Shown here piece by piece: positions 28,158 to 37,958 of a DNA stretch of 64,000 nt; within the stretch, counting starts at the first letter, position 1, and every line of letters begins with the position of its first letter. A program made the translations under genes and the position numbers. The notes beneath the pieces were generated by a model that did not search any database, was not told where the DNA came from, and was given only the letters and a program-made list of their open reading frames with translations. Location of the stretch: contig NZ_WWCP01000027.1 in assembly GCF_009857505.1 (NCBI RefSeq), positions 1-64,000 on the forward strand, given 5' to 3'. This DNA comes from Duganella lactea (lineage in GTDB: Bacteria; Pseudomonadota; Gammaproteobacteria; Burkholderiales; Burkholderiaceae_D).

Positions 28158-30896
28158 TTACTTGAAGGCGTAATTTACACTAGCAAACAAACGACGGCCA
28201 CGCACATCGGTATAGGTCGGGTCATAGCCGGAGATGAAATGATAGGCCTGATTGGAGAACGGCGGCGCCCGGTCGAACAGGTTCTGCAGGCCGGCGCGCA
28301 GTTTGAGCGCCTTGCTGGCCTGCCACGAGCCGGTCAGATCCCACAGCGAGTAAGAGCTGACACGGTTGGCCGCCACCACCGTGCCGTCGTCGGTGTTGAT
28401 CGCCGAGTTCTGGTCCTCGTAGCCGCTGGAGAAGGTGTTCGACAAGGTGGCCGCGAACGGGCCGTTGTCCCAGTCCAGCGTGATGGTGTGGCGCCAGCGC
28501 TGCACCACGCCGTCGGTGACGAAGCGGCCCAGGTTGCTGACATAGGCGGCCCCCTTCTCGTTCTGGATCTTGGAGTCGGTGACATAGGTGCCGCTGAGGC
28601 GGCCGCCGAAACGGCCGGCCCAGGTCTGCACGCCCTTGTAGTCGATCGTCAGGTCGAGGCCGGCGGCCTTCTGGGCGCCGCGGTTTTCCTTGTACAGGTC
28701 GATGTAGTCGATGTAGCCGTCCTCATCGCGGTGGATCAGGTTGGCGTACTTGGTCTGGTTGGCCAGCAGGACGTCGTCGCCGACCTCGGCGATCAGGTCG
28801 GTGCGCTTGATGTTCCAGTAGTCCAGCGACAGCAGCACCTGCTTGCTTGGCTGCAGCACCATGCCGAGCGAGAACTGGCGGCTCTTTTCCGGCTTCAGGT
28901 TGGGGTTCGAGTGGCGGTGGGTTTCCCAGTTGTCGGCACAGTCGGCGTAGTTGTTGTCGACCGTGGCGCAGTAGACCGGGTCCGGCAGCGTGGCGGTGGC
29001 GCTGACCTGGGTCGGGCGGTACAGGTCGGTCATCGATGGCGCGCGGAAGCCGCGGCCGGCCGAGGCGCGGAACAGCATGGTCTTGGTCGGCATGTAGCTC
29101 AGGCCCAGTTTCGGGCTGGCGGCGCCGCCGACCACCTCGTAGTGGTCGTAGCGCGCCGACAGCTGCGCTTCCAGTTGCTTGGTCAGCGGCAGCAGCAGCT
29201 CGCCGTACGCCGCCTGGATCTTGCGGCTGTAGCTGGTGGCCTGGCCGCCGTCCGGCGCGCTGTCGTTGTTGATGTTGTCGCTCATCAGCAGCGCCGACGG
29301 GTTGAATTCGGTCTTCTCGCGGCGCGCCTCGCCGCCGACGGCCAGCATGGCGTCGCCGCCGGCCAGCGCGCCGACCGCGTGCGAGACCTTGAAGTCGACC
29401 GAGTCCATGGTGCCGCGCGCGTGGCGCACCTCGTCGTTGACCTGGATGCTGTTGATCAGATCGCGGCCGGCCTGGCTGGACGGGCCGAACGGGTTGATGA
29501 CGCCCGAGGCGATGCCGGCCTGCAGCTCGTTGTACAGCAGGTAGCCGTGGGTGTCGCGGTCGCGCACCACGTTGACGCTGTGGTTGAGGCCGACGTCATA
29601 GTCCCAGCCGTTGCGGCTGCCGCTCCAGCCGACCACATAGCGCTGGCTTTCGCTGATCAGCTCGGAGGTGCGGCGGCCGGCCTCGTTGAGCCGCACGCGC
29701 AGCTCGATCTCGCCGTCGCCGCCGGCCTCGTCGGAGGCCAGGTCGTAGCCGGCCAGCGCCGGGATCTTGCGGTAGTCGATGGCGGCGGTGGTGCGCGCCG
29801 ACGACGCCACATACCAGGTCTTGGCGCGGCTCAGCGCGACCTCGGCGTACAGCTGGTTTTCGGCGTCCAGCTGCAGCACGCCGCGCGACAGCAGATTGGC
29901 CTTCTCGGATTTCGGATACAGCTCGGTGTCGCCCATGTAGTTGTAGGTGCAGGCGTCGACGCCGCCGATGCCGTTGGGCAGGTAGACGTTGGCCGGCGCC
30001 GAGCAGGTCGGCTGCGACAGGTTGATCAGGCGGTTGGTGATCGGCTTGCCGTTGATGGTGAAGCCCTGCGCTTGCAGATAGTCGCGCTGGTCGCCGGTCA
30101 GGCGGATATTGGCCGGCGACGTGAAGCCCGACAGCAGGTGCGGCAGGCGCTCGGTGATGTGCAGGTCGTCGATGAAGCCGCGCTGCGCGCTCGACAGCCG
30201 GCCGGTGCGCTGGAAGTCGGCCACCGCGAACACGTTGTAGCCGTCCTTGGCGAGGTCGCCGTGGCCGAGGCTGAGGCTGGCGGTGCGCTTGCCGGCGCCG
30301 CCCTCCTCCGTCTTCAGGCCGTAGACGTTCAGCTCGACGCCCTGGAAGTCCTTGCGGGTGATGAAGTTGATCACGCCGCCGATGGCGTCGGTGCCGTACA
30401 GCGCCGAGGCGCCGTCGAGCAGCACTTCGACGCGCGCCAGCGCGGCCGACGGGATGTTGTTGAGGTCGACGCCGGTGTCGTCGCCCGGCGAGGCGAAATT
30501 GGCCATGCGACGGCCGTTGAGCAGCACCAGCGTGGACGAGGTGCCGATGCCGCGCAGGTTGGCGCTGTTGAAGCCGCGCTGGTCCTTGCCATCGGTGATG
30601 CTGGCGGCGTCGGTCAGGCCGTTGACGTTGGACGACAGCCGCGCCAGGATCTCGGCGGCGGTGGTCACGCCGACCTTGTCGATCTCCTCGCGGGTGATGA
30701 TCTGCACCGGCAGCGCGGTTTCGGACTCGATGCGCTTGATCGCCGAGCCGGTGATTTCCACCCGCGCCAGCGGCGCCGGCAAAGCAGCGCCGTCGGCGTT
30801 CTGGGCGGCGGCGTTGCCGATCAGGCCGGACACGGCGCCGGCGGCCAGGGCCAGGCGCACCGCGCGACGCATGGTGGTGTTGGGTACTGCACGCAT
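28158..30896 (-). CDS. TonB-dependent outer-membrane receptor
   Basis: A 912-aa receptor with a signal peptide (about 1-31). The plug domain starts at VEITGSAIKRIESETALPVQIITREEIDKVG, continues through LRGIGTSSTLVLLNGRRM, and is followed by a large 22-strand-type beta-barrel. The closing segment ends RRLFASVNYAFK. The plug lacks an extra N-terminal signalling domain. It belongs to the peptide/carbohydrate-importing type rather than the siderophore type, as judged from the TGSAI/K start. Flanked by cyanophycinases and a dipeptide-hydrolase gene, it probably imports cyanophycin fragments. Confidence 0.92.
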   Translation of the reverse strand: MRAVPNTTMRRAVRLALAAGAVSGLIGNAAAQNADGAALPAPLARVEITGSAIKRIESETALPVQIITREEIDKVGVTTAAEILARLSSNVNGLTDAASITDGKDQRGFNSANLRGIGTSSTLVLLNGRRMANFASPGDDTGVDLNNIPSAALARVEVLLDGASALYGTDAIGGVINFITRKDFQGVELNVYGLKTEEGGAGKRTASLSLGHGDLAKDGYNVFAVADFQRTGRLSSAQRGFIDDLHITERLPHLLSGFTSPANIRLTGDQRDYLQAQGFTINGKPITNRLINLSQPTCSAPANVYLPNGIGGVDACTYNYMGDTELYPKSEKANLLSRGVLQLDAENQLYAEVALSRAKTWYVASSARTTAAIDYRKIPALAGYDLASDEAGGDGEIELRVRLNEAGRRTSELISESQRYVVGWSGSRNGWDYDVGLNHSVNVVRDRDTHGYLLYNELQAGIASGVINPFGPSSQAGRDLINSIQVNDEVRHARGTMDSVDFKVSHAVGALAGGDAMLAVGGEARREKTEFNPSALLMSDNINNDSAPDGGQATSYSRKIQAAYGELLLPLTKQLEAQLSARYDHYEVVGGAASPKLGLSYMPTKTMLFRASAGRGFRAPSMTDLYRPTQVSATATLPDPVYCATVDNNYADCADNWETHRHSNPNLKPEKSRQFSLGMVLQPSKQVLLSLDYWNIKRTDLIAEVGDDVLLANQTKYANLIHRDEDGYIDYIDLYKENRGAQKAAGLDLTIDYKGVQTWAGRFGGRLSGTYVTDSKIQNEKGAAYVSNLGRFVTDGVVQRWRHTITLDWDNGPFAATLSNTFSSGYEDQNSAINTDDGTVVAANRVSSYSLWDLTGSWQASKALKLRAGLQNLFDRAPPFSNQAYHFISGYDPTYTDVRGRRLFASVNYAFK

Positions 30897-31056
30897 ATTC
30901 TCTCCCCGCTATTCGATCTATAAACAATTCATTTAAACTAACTGTACGCACATGTGGCCGAAAACTCAAGAAAGCCACCCGGGTTTCACCCCGGCGCGAT
31001 TTACTTTGTGAAAATACTGCGACATACTCAATCCTTCACCGACCTCCGGACTTGCC

Positions 31057-32196
31057 ATGCACGCCATCACCCATTCCCTTTCCGTCGCCGGCGCCCCGGC
31101 CGCCTACACGCTGACCAGTTTCCATTTCGGCACGCCCGGCGGCGGCAAGAAGGTGTATGTCCAGGGTTCGCTGCACGCCGACGAGGTGCCCGGCATGCTG
31201 GTGGCGCAGTGTCTGCGCCAGGAGCTGCTGGCGCTGGAGGCGGCCGGCAAGATCAGCGGCGAGATCATCCTGGTGCCGGCCGCCAATCCGATCGGGCTGG
31301 CGCAGGCGCTGCACGGCGCCGCCTTCGGCCGCTTCGACCTGACCACCGGCGTCAACTTCAACCGCGGCTACAAGCACGTGGCCAACGCGCTGAAGACCTC
31401 GCTGGAGGGCCTGCTGGGGCCGGACGCCGCCGCCAACGTGGCGCTGATCCGCCAGCACGCGCGCGCCGCCATCGCCGACTGGCAGCCGGCCACCGACGCC
31501 GAGACGCTGAAGAAAACCCTGATGACGCTGGCGATCGACGCCGACATCGTGCTCGACCTGCATTGCGACAACGAGGCGGTGCTGCACCTCTACGCCGGCA
31601 CGCCGCTGGCCGAGGCCATCGCACCGCTGTCGGCGATCCTCGGCTCGCACGCCACCTTGCTGGCCTACGAGGCCGGCGGCGAACCGTTCGACGAGGCCTG
31701 CAGCCGCCTGTGGTGGGACCTGGACCGCCACTTCGAACACCGCTATCCGATTCCGCCGGCCTGCCTGTCGACCACGGTCGAACTGCGCGGCGAGCAGGAG
31801 GTCAGTTACGCGCTGGCGCGCCAGGACGCCGCCGGCCTGCTGCAGTTCCTGACGCTGAACGGCGTGCTGCACGCCGACGATCCGGCCGCCCGGGCCGCCG
31901 CCGCCGTGCTGCCGGCGCCGCTGTGCGCGGCGACCCCGCTGGAGGGCGTCGAGCCGCTGTACGCGCCGCACGCCGGCATCCTGGTCTACACCCGCGCGTT
32001 GGGCGAGCGGGTGGCGGCCGGCGACGCCATCGCCGACCTGATCGACCCGGTCAGCGGCGCCACCACGGTGTTGCGCGCGGAGGTCGAGGGCGTGTTCTTC
32101 GCCCGCAGCGCGCACCGCCATGTGATCCGCGGCATGAACGTCGGCAAGGTGGCCGGCGCCCGGGCCTATCGTGAAGGCGACCTGCTAAGCGCATGA
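31057..32196 (+). CDS. Aspartoacylase/M14-like hydrolase, probable cyanophycin dipeptide hydrolase (CphZ/AotO-like)
   Basis: A 379-aa zinc hydrolase of the succinylglutamate desuccinylase/aspartoacylase family. The zinc ligands are H40 and E43 (GSLHADE) and H169 (VLDLHCDNE). FNRGY (101-105) is a conserved substrate-site segment. A C-terminal biotinyl-like beta domain (about 310-375) contains PHAGILVYTRALGERVAAGD. The same family includes AotO/CphZ, which splits beta-Asp-Arg from cyanophycin breakdown. Adjacent cyanophycinase and receptor genes make that the best assignment, though other N-acyl or N-succinyl amino acids are possible substrates. It overlaps the carrier gene by four bases. Confidence 0.8.
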   Translation: MHAITHSLSVAGAPAAYTLTSFHFGTPGGGKKVYVQGSLHADEVPGMLVAQCLRQELLALEAAGKISGEIILVPAANPIGLAQALHGAAFGRFDLTTGVNFNRGYKHVANALKTSLEGLLGPDAAANVALIRQHARAAIADWQPATDAETLKKTLMTLAIDADIVLDLHCDNEAVLHLYAGTPLAEAIAPLSAILGSHATLLAYEAGGEPFDEACSRLWWDLDRHFEHRYPIPPACLSTTVELRGEQEVSYALARQDAAGLLQFLTLNGVLHADDPAARAAAAVLPAPLCAATPLEGVEPLYAPHAGILVYTRALGERVAAGDAIADLIDPVSGATTVLRAEVEGVFFARSAHRHVIRGMNVGKVAGARAYREGDLLSA

Positions 32197-33605
32197 TGAT
32201 GACCAAAATGACGACCAAAAAATTCAAACTCCCGCACACCTTCGTCCTGCTGTTCATCATCCTGGCGCTGATCGCGGCGGCCACCTGGCTGGTCCCGGGC
32301 GGCAAGTACGAGACGCATCTGGTCAACGGCAAGCAGCTGATCAACCCGGACAGCTTCCACTACGTCGACAGCAATCCGCAGGGGCTGGTGGCGCTGATGA
32401 AGGCGCCGATCAAGGGCTTCGTCGAGGCGGCCCAGATCATCGGCTTCGTGCTGATCGTCGGCGGCGCCTTCGCGGTGCTGCAAAAAACCGAGGCGATCGA
32501 CGCGATGATCAAGTCGCTGGCGCGGGCGCACGCCAGTTCGCGCTTCATCCAGCGCGCGCTGATTCCGGTATTCGTCACCATGTTCTCGATCGGCGGCGCG
32601 ACCTTCGGCATGAACGAGGAGGCGATTCCGTTCATCCTGATTTTCGTGCCGCTGGCGCTGGCGCTGGGCTATGACACGGTGACCGGGGTGTCGATTCCGT
32701 TCCTCGGCTCGCAGGTCGGTTTCTCGGCGGCGTTTCTGAATCCGTTCAACGTCGGCATCGCCCAGGGCATCGCCGGCGTGCCGGTGTTTTCCGGCTGGGG
32801 CTACCGCCTGATCGTGTGGGCGATCGCCACCACCGTGACGGTGCTGTTTTTGATGTGGTACGCGGCGCGCGTCAAGCGCGATCCGACGCTGAGCCCGACC
32901 TACGCGCTGGATCTGGAGAAGCGCAAGGACTTGCCGGCGGGCGGCGTGCAGGACTTCCACGGCATGACCGGGCGCCACAAGGCGGTGCTGTGGGTGTTCG
33001 CCGCGTCGCTGGCGGTGATGGTGTTCGGCGTGGTGCACTACGCGTGGTACATCGACGAGATCGCGGCGCTGTTCCTCGGCATGGCGATCATCATCGGCCT
33101 GGTCGGGCGTTTGGATTCGACCCAGATCGTCGAGGGCTTCATGCAGGGCGCGCGCGATCTGGTCGGCACGGCGCTGGTGATCGCGCTGGCGCGCGGCACG
33201 CTGGTGCTGGCGCGCGACGCCCACATCATCGACACCATGCTGCACGAGCTGATGCCGCTGGTGCAATCGTCGCATCCGGTGTTCGCGGCGTGGAAGATGT
33301 TCGGCATCCAGACGGTGATCAACTTCTTCATCCACTCGGGCAGCGGGCAGGCGGCGCTGACGATGCCGATCATGGCGCCGCTGGCCGATCTGGTCGGCGT
33401 GACGCGGCAGACGGCGATTCTGGCGTTCCAGTTCGGCGAGTTCACCACGCCGATGATCCCGACCTCGGGCATCACGGTCGGCGTGCTGGCGCTGGCGCGG
33501 ATTCCATGGATCACCTGGGCCAAGTGGATGATCCCGCTGCAACTGATCTACGCGGTGCTGGCGCTGGCGCTGCTGGTGCCGCCGTGCCTGATGAACTGGC
33601 AGTAG
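32193..33605 (+). CDS. YfcC-family amino acid/dipeptide carrier
   Basis: A 470-aa inner-membrane protein with about 12 helices of the YfcC/DcuC-like family. The start MTTKKFKLPHTFVLLFIILAL, the first periplasmic loop VPGGKYETHLVNGK and the signature SGSGQAALTMPIMAPLADLVGV are characteristic. Relatives move basic amino acids, arginine/ornithine or C4-dicarboxylates. Its four-base overlap with the hydrolase gene suggests that it transports the substrate (beta-Asp-Arg) or a product (arginine, ornithine, aspartate). Three ATGs lie near the start; the one at 32193 gives the overlap. Confidence 0.88.
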   Translation: MMMTKMTTKKFKLPHTFVLLFIILALIAAATWLVPGGKYETHLVNGKQLINPDSFHYVDSNPQGLVALMKAPIKGFVEAAQIIGFVLIVGGAFAVLQKTEAIDAMIKSLARAHASSRFIQRALIPVFVTMFSIGGATFGMNEEAIPFILIFVPLALALGYDTVTGVSIPFLGSQVGFSAAFLNPFNVGIAQGIAGVPVFSGWGYRLIVWAIATTVTVLFLMWYAARVKRDPTLSPTYALDLEKRKDLPAGGVQDFHGMTGRHKAVLWVFAASLAVMVFGVVHYAWYIDEIAALFLGMAIIIGLVGRLDSTQIVEGFMQGARDLVGTALVIALARGTLVLARDAHIIDTMLHELMPLVQSSHPVFAAWKMFGIQTVINFFIHSGSGQAALTMPIMAPLADLVGVTRQTAILAFQFGEFTTPMIPTSGITVGVLALARIPWITWAKWMIPLQLIYAVLALALLVPPCLMNWQ

Positions 33606-33624
33606 TCAGACTGGTTGCAGGCCA

Positions 33625-34053
33625 TCATCCATTCACATAAACGTCCGGGAAATAGCGCTCCATCAGCGTCGCCGGACGCAACGGGGGCGTGAAACCGTAA
33701 CGGGCGTACAGCGCGTGCGCGTCGTTGGTCGCCAGCATGAAGCGGCGCAGCCCCTGCAGGTCCGGGTGCGCCATCGCCGCCGCCACCAGCGCCTTGCTCA
33801 CGCCCTTGCCGCGCGCCGCCTCCAGCACAAACACATCGGCCAGGTAAGCGAAGGTGGCGCGGTCGGTCGTCACCCGCGCAAATCCGACCTGCCGGCCATC
33901 CAGATAGGCGCCAAAACACAGCGAATGGTCGATCGCCCGCTGCAACGTGGTCAGCGGCATGCCGCGCGCCCAGGTCGAGCGCTCGCTGAGGAACTGGTGG
34001 ATCATGGCCACGTCCAGGGCGGCTTTATCGGTGCTGATATGCAATATGGTCAT
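33625..34053 (-). CDS. GNAT family acetyltransferase
   Basis: A 142-aa stand-alone GNAT. The acetyl-CoA-binding motif reads VLEAARGKGVSKALVAAAM (near residue 75), preceded by VGFARVTTDRATFAYLADVF. The C-terminus has LYARYGFTPPLRPATLMER. Its substrate is unknown. It is convergent with the carrier gene (19-bp gap) and divergent from argH. Confidence 0.88.
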   Translation of the reverse strand: MTILHISTDKAALDVAMIHQFLSERSTWARGMPLTTLQRAIDHSLCFGAYLDGRQVGFARVTTDRATFAYLADVFVLEAARGKGVSKALVAAAMAHPDLQGLRRFMLATNDAHALYARYGFTPPLRPATLMERYFPDVYVNG

Positions 34054-34148
34054 GTTTTCCGTGGCAATAAAGATAAGCTTGACGTATTTTAGGGCAGATG
34101 ACGGTTTATAATCGCTGTTGATCTTCAGCGACCTTCCCCTATTTGACT

Positions 34149-35543
34149 ATGACTGCACAATTCTCCAAAAAAGCCGAAGCCTGGTCGGCCCGTTTCAGCG
34201 AACCGGTCTCCGACCTCGTCAAACGTTATACCGCCTCGGTGTTCTTCGACAAGCGCCTGGCCAAGGCCGACATCCAGGGCTCGCTGGCGCACGCCGAGAT
34301 GCTGGCCGCGCAAGGCATCATCTCGGCCGCCGACCGCGCCGAAATCGAACGCGGCATGGCGCAGATCGGCGCCGAAATCGACGCCGGCCAGTTCGAATGG
34401 CTGCTCGACCTGGAAGACGTCCACCTGAACATCGAAAAACGCCTGACCGAGCTGGTCGGCGACGCCGGCAAGCGCCTGCACACCGGCCGCTCGCGCAACG
34501 ACCAGGTGGCCACCGACATCCGCCTGTACGTGCGCAGCGCCATCGACGACGTGCTGCAGCTGCTCAACGCGCTGCGCGCCGCGCTGACCGACCTGGCCGA
34601 GAAGAACGCCGACACCATCCTGCCCGGCTTCACCCACATGCAGGTGGCGCAGCCGATCACCTTCGGCCACCACATGCTGGCCTACGTCGAAATGTTCGGC
34701 CGCGACGCCGAGCGCATGGCCGACGCCCGCAAGCGCGTCAACCGTCTGCCGCTGGGCGCGGCCGCGCTGGCCGGCACCACCTTCCCGATCGACCGCGCGC
34801 GCGTGGCCAGGACGCTGGGCTTCGACGACGTCTGCCACAACTCGCTGGACGCCGTGTCCGACCGCGACTTCGCGATCGAGTTCACCGCCGCCGCCTCGCT
34901 GATCATGATGCACATCTCGCGCATGTCGGAAGAGCTGATCATCTGGATGAGCCCGCGCGTGGGCTTCATCGACATCGCCGACCGCTTCTGCACCGGCTCG
35001 TCGATCATGCCGCAAAAGAAAAATCCGGACGTGCCGGAACTGGCGCGCGGCAAGACCGGCCGCGTGTTCGGTCACCTGATGGGCCTGCTCACCTTGATGA
35101 AGGGCCAGCCGCTGGCCTACAACAAGGACAACCAGGAAGACAAGGAGCCGCTGTTCGACACGGTCGACACGCTGGTCGACACGCTGCGCATCTTCGCCGA
35201 CATGGCCGGCGGCATCACGGTCAAGCCGGACAATATGCGCGCCGCCGCGCTGCAGGGCTACGCCACCGCCACCGACCTGGCCGACTATCTGGTCAAGAAG
35301 GGCCTGCCGTTCCGCGACGCCCACGAGGCCGTGGCGCACGCGGTGCGCGCCTGCGACGCGCTGAAAATCGACCTGGCCGAGATGTCGCTGGAACAACTGC
35401 GCGCCTACTCGCCGCTGATCGAGGACGACGTGTTCGCCGTGCTGACGCTGGAGGGCTCGGTGGCCGCGCGCGATCACGTCGGCGGCACCGCGCCGAACCA
35501 GGTAAGGCTGGCGATCGCCCGCGTGCGTGCGCAACTGACGTAA
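34149..35543 (+). CDS. argH: Argininosuccinate lyase
   Basis: A 464-aa enzyme that cleaves argininosuccinate to arginine and fumarate, the last step of arginine synthesis. The family signature GSSIMPQKKNPD is near residue 280, with the upstream substrate-binding segments HTGRSRNDQVATD and LPGFTHMQVAQP. The ATG at 34149 is used; a TTG two codons earlier is in frame but weaker. It stands alone without other arg genes. Its position close to a proposed arginine-releasing locus may be chance. Confidence 0.97.
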   Translation: MTAQFSKKAEAWSARFSEPVSDLVKRYTASVFFDKRLAKADIQGSLAHAEMLAAQGIISAADRAEIERGMAQIGAEIDAGQFEWLLDLEDVHLNIEKRLTELVGDAGKRLHTGRSRNDQVATDIRLYVRSAIDDVLQLLNALRAALTDLAEKNADTILPGFTHMQVAQPITFGHHMLAYVEMFGRDAERMADARKRVNRLPLGAAALAGTTFPIDRARVARTLGFDDVCHNSLDAVSDRDFAIEFTAAASLIMMHISRMSEELIIWMSPRVGFIDIADRFCTGSSIMPQKKNPDVPELARGKTGRVFGHLMGLLTLMKGQPLAYNKDNQEDKEPLFDTVDTLVDTLRIFADMAGGITVKPDNMRAAALQGYATATDLADYLVKKGLPFRDAHEAVAHAVRACDALKIDLAEMSLEQLRAYSPLIEDDVFAVLTLEGSVAARDHVGGTAPNQVRLAIARVRAQLT

Positions 35544-35557
35544 CACGCCGGCGTGCC

Positions 35558-35585
35558 ATGGCTCCCGGCCTGTGCCGGGACCCAT
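35558..35585. repeat. REP-like hairpin after argH
   Basis: An interrupted palindrome, CATGG-C-TCCCGGC, with loop CTGT and GCCGGGA-C-CCATG. It resembles the element inside the start of paaD (49490-49507). There is no T-run, so it is a dispersed repeat rather than a classic terminator. Confidence 0.6.
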
Positions 35586-35675
35586 GCACAGGCCGATCTG
35601 CCCGCTTATTGATCTGGCACAGCACCGCGCCGGCCGCAGCGTTTAGCGTGAACTCCTCTACCACAGGAGGATGAC

Positions 35676-37958
35676 ATGAACCCACGCACACCGCTGCTCG
35701 CCGCCAGCCTCGCGCTCGGCCTCGGCCTCGTCCACGCCGCCCAGCCGGACGGCGCCGCGCCGCAACTGATGTCCGCCCCGGTCGCCATCGCCACACCGCA
35801 GGAAGGCGCCGGCCTGGTGGCCCGCCTGACCGCGCTCGACGCCCGCGCCGGCCTGACCACCGACTACGGCTTTCGCCTCGGCAGCCAGCACCCCGGCGTG
35901 GTCGGACAAAAAATCACCCGCGCCCAGCACACCTACAAGAACCTGCGCGTGTTCGGCTCCGAGGCGGTGGTGGTGACCAACGCCGCCGGCGACATCGTCA
36001 GCGTCTCCAGCGCCGACCGCCGCCCCGGCCTGGCGCCGCAGGCCAGCGCACCCGGCGGCATCGTGGCGCCCGCCGCCGCGACGCCGCCGGCCGACCTGAC
36101 GCCGGCCCTGAGCGGCGACGAGGCCATCGCCCTGGCGGTGCAAAACGTCGCCCCCGGCGCCAGCCACCGCTGGCCGGCCAGCGCCGAGCTGCTGATCTAC
36201 CCGGTGATGCAGACGGTGCGCACCGCCGCCGCCGTCAACCAGCCGGCCGCGCAACTGAACGCGCTCGACCTCGAAGAGGTGGTGCAACGCTACGAACTGG
36301 CCTACCTGGTGCAACTACGCCTGGCGCGCGACGGCAAGGTGATCTACTACGACGTGGTGGTCGACGCCCGCAGCGGCGCCATCATCGCCAAATGGCCGGC
36401 GCTGCAAACCGTCATCGGCAGCGGCCACAGCCAGTACAACGGCGTGGTGCCGATCAGCACCACGGCGACCGCCGGCGGCTTCCAGATGCGCGACCCGGCG
36501 CGCGGCAGCGGCGGCAAGTTCGGCGCCATGGCCATCACCAACGCCAACCACAGCTCGCCCAACAACCCCGACCCCGGCGCCGTCTACAGCCACACCGGCA
36601 ACACCTGGGGCGACGGCCAGCAATACAACGGCGGCAGCACCACCGACGCCAACGGCCAGACCGCCGCCGTCAACGCGCTGTGGGGCCTGATGAACACCTA
36701 CGACGCCCACAAGAACGTGCTCGGCTGGCAAGCGCTGGACGGCAACAACACCGCCACCTACATCGCCGCCCACGTCGGCACCGCCTACGACAACGCCTTC
36801 TACGACGACAGCTGCAAGTGCATGTACATCGGCGACGGCAACAGCTTCACCAGCCTGGGCGCGATCGACGTCATCGGCCACGAGATGTCGCACGGCGTCA
36901 CCGCCGCCACGGCCGACCTGATCTACGCCGGCGAATCGGGCGGCCTGAACGAATCGCACTCCGACATCGGCGGCGAAATGGTCAAGGCCTACGCGCGCGC
37001 CGGCGGCACCGGCGCGCAGCTGCCGGCGACCGGCAACGACTGGATGATGGGCAAGGAAATCAGCCGCAGCGGCCAGCCGCTGCGCTGGATGTACAAGCCG
37101 AGCAAGGACGGCAACAGCCCGGACGCGTGGAGCGCCGACCTGAAGAACCTGGACGTCCACTACTCCAGCGGCCCCAACAACCGCATGTTCTACTTCCTGT
37201 CGCAGGGTTCCAAGGCCGATCCGGCCAGCGAATACCACAGCCCCTACCTGACGCGCGCGCCGCTGGCGATGACCGGCATCGGCAACGACAAGGCCTACCG
37301 CATCTGGTTCAAGGCGCTGACCACCAAATTCACCGCCGCCACCAACTACGCCGACGCCCGCGGCAAAGTGCTGCAGGCGGCGCAGGAACTGTACGGCGCC
37401 GGCGCGCCGGAGGCCATCGCCGTGCAGCGCGCCTACGCGGCGATCAACGTCGGCGCCGACATCGACGAGGCGGGCGGCGGCGGTGACGGCGGCGAGGCCG
37501 TCGAGCGCGTGCGCAATGGCGGCTTCGAGGACGGCGTCAGCGGCTGGAGCGGCAGCACCGGCGTGATCAGCGCCCACAGCGGGCAGGCGCCCTACGAGGG
37601 GGCGCGCGTCGCCTGGCTGGGCGGCAATGGCCGCCGCGGCAGCGAGACGCTGACGCAGCAAGTACAAATCCCGGCCGGCGCCACCAGCGCGCAACTGAGC
37701 TTCGCGCTGCACCTCGACACCGCCGAAACCAGCAACACCGTCTACGACACGCTGACCGTGTCGCTGCGCCCCGCCAGCGGCGCGGCGGCCACGCTGGCCA
37801 TCTACACCAACCTGACGCCGGCCACCGGCTACCAACTGCGCGGCTTCGACCTGCTGGCCTACCGGGGCCAGAGCGTGACGCTATCCTTCGCCATGCGCGA
37901 AGACCGCAGCAAGCAGACCTCCTTTGTGCTCGACAAAGTCAGCCTGCTGACCAAGTGA
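35676..37958 (+). CDS. Exported M4 (thermolysin-like) metallopeptidase
   Basis: A 760-aa secreted endopeptidase. The signal peptide is residues 1-22, followed by an FTP/PepSY-type propeptide (about 25-240). The catalytic domain has HEMSH (H402, E403, H406) and the third zinc ligand E426 in GGLNESHSD. The C-terminal half has the usual AYAAINVG end of M4 domains near residue 590. A Gly-rich linker (GGGGDGGE) leads to a beta-sandwich domain (about 610-760) beginning ERVRNGGFEDGVSGWSG, like carbohydrate- or pro-protein-binding modules. AGGAGG precedes the ATG. It feeds on extracellular protein. Confidence 0.95.
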   Translation: MNPRTPLLAASLALGLGLVHAAQPDGAAPQLMSAPVAIATPQEGAGLVARLTALDARAGLTTDYGFRLGSQHPGVVGQKITRAQHTYKNLRVFGSEAVVVTNAAGDIVSVSSADRRPGLAPQASAPGGIVAPAAATPPADLTPALSGDEAIALAVQNVAPGASHRWPASAELLIYPVMQTVRTAAAVNQPAAQLNALDLEEVVQRYELAYLVQLRLARDGKVIYYDVVVDARSGAIIAKWPALQTVIGSGHSQYNGVVPISTTATAGGFQMRDPARGSGGKFGAMAITNANHSSPNNPDPGAVYSHTGNTWGDGQQYNGGSTTDANGQTAAVNALWGLMNTYDAHKNVLGWQALDGNNTATYIAAHVGTAYDNAFYDDSCKCMYIGDGNSFTSLGAIDVIGHEMSHGVTAATADLIYAGESGGLNESHSDIGGEMVKAYARAGGTGAQLPATGNDWMMGKEISRSGQPLRWMYKPSKDGNSPDAWSADLKNLDVHYSSGPNNRMFYFLSQGSKADPASEYHSPYLTRAPLAMTGIGNDKAYRIWFKALTTKFTAATNYADARGKVLQAAQELYGAGAPEAIAVQRAYAAINVGADIDEAGGGGDGGEAVERVRNGGFEDGVSGWSGSTGVISAHSGQAPYEGARVAWLGGNGRRGSETLTQQVQIPAGATSAQLSFALHLDTAETSNTVYDTLTVSLRPASGAAATLAIYTNLTPATGYQLRGFDLLAYRGQSVTLSFAMREDRSKQTSFVLDKVSLLTK

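Noticed and set aside
28122..30923. 933-aa open frame antisense to the TonB receptor
   Set aside because: Low-complexity Val/Ala/Gly/Gln product without domains; the receptor reads clearly on the minus strand.
34149..35543. argH as part of the cyanophycin locus
   Set aside because: argH is a biosynthetic gene, is separated by a GNAT gene on the other strand and has its own upstream region; adjacency may be chance.
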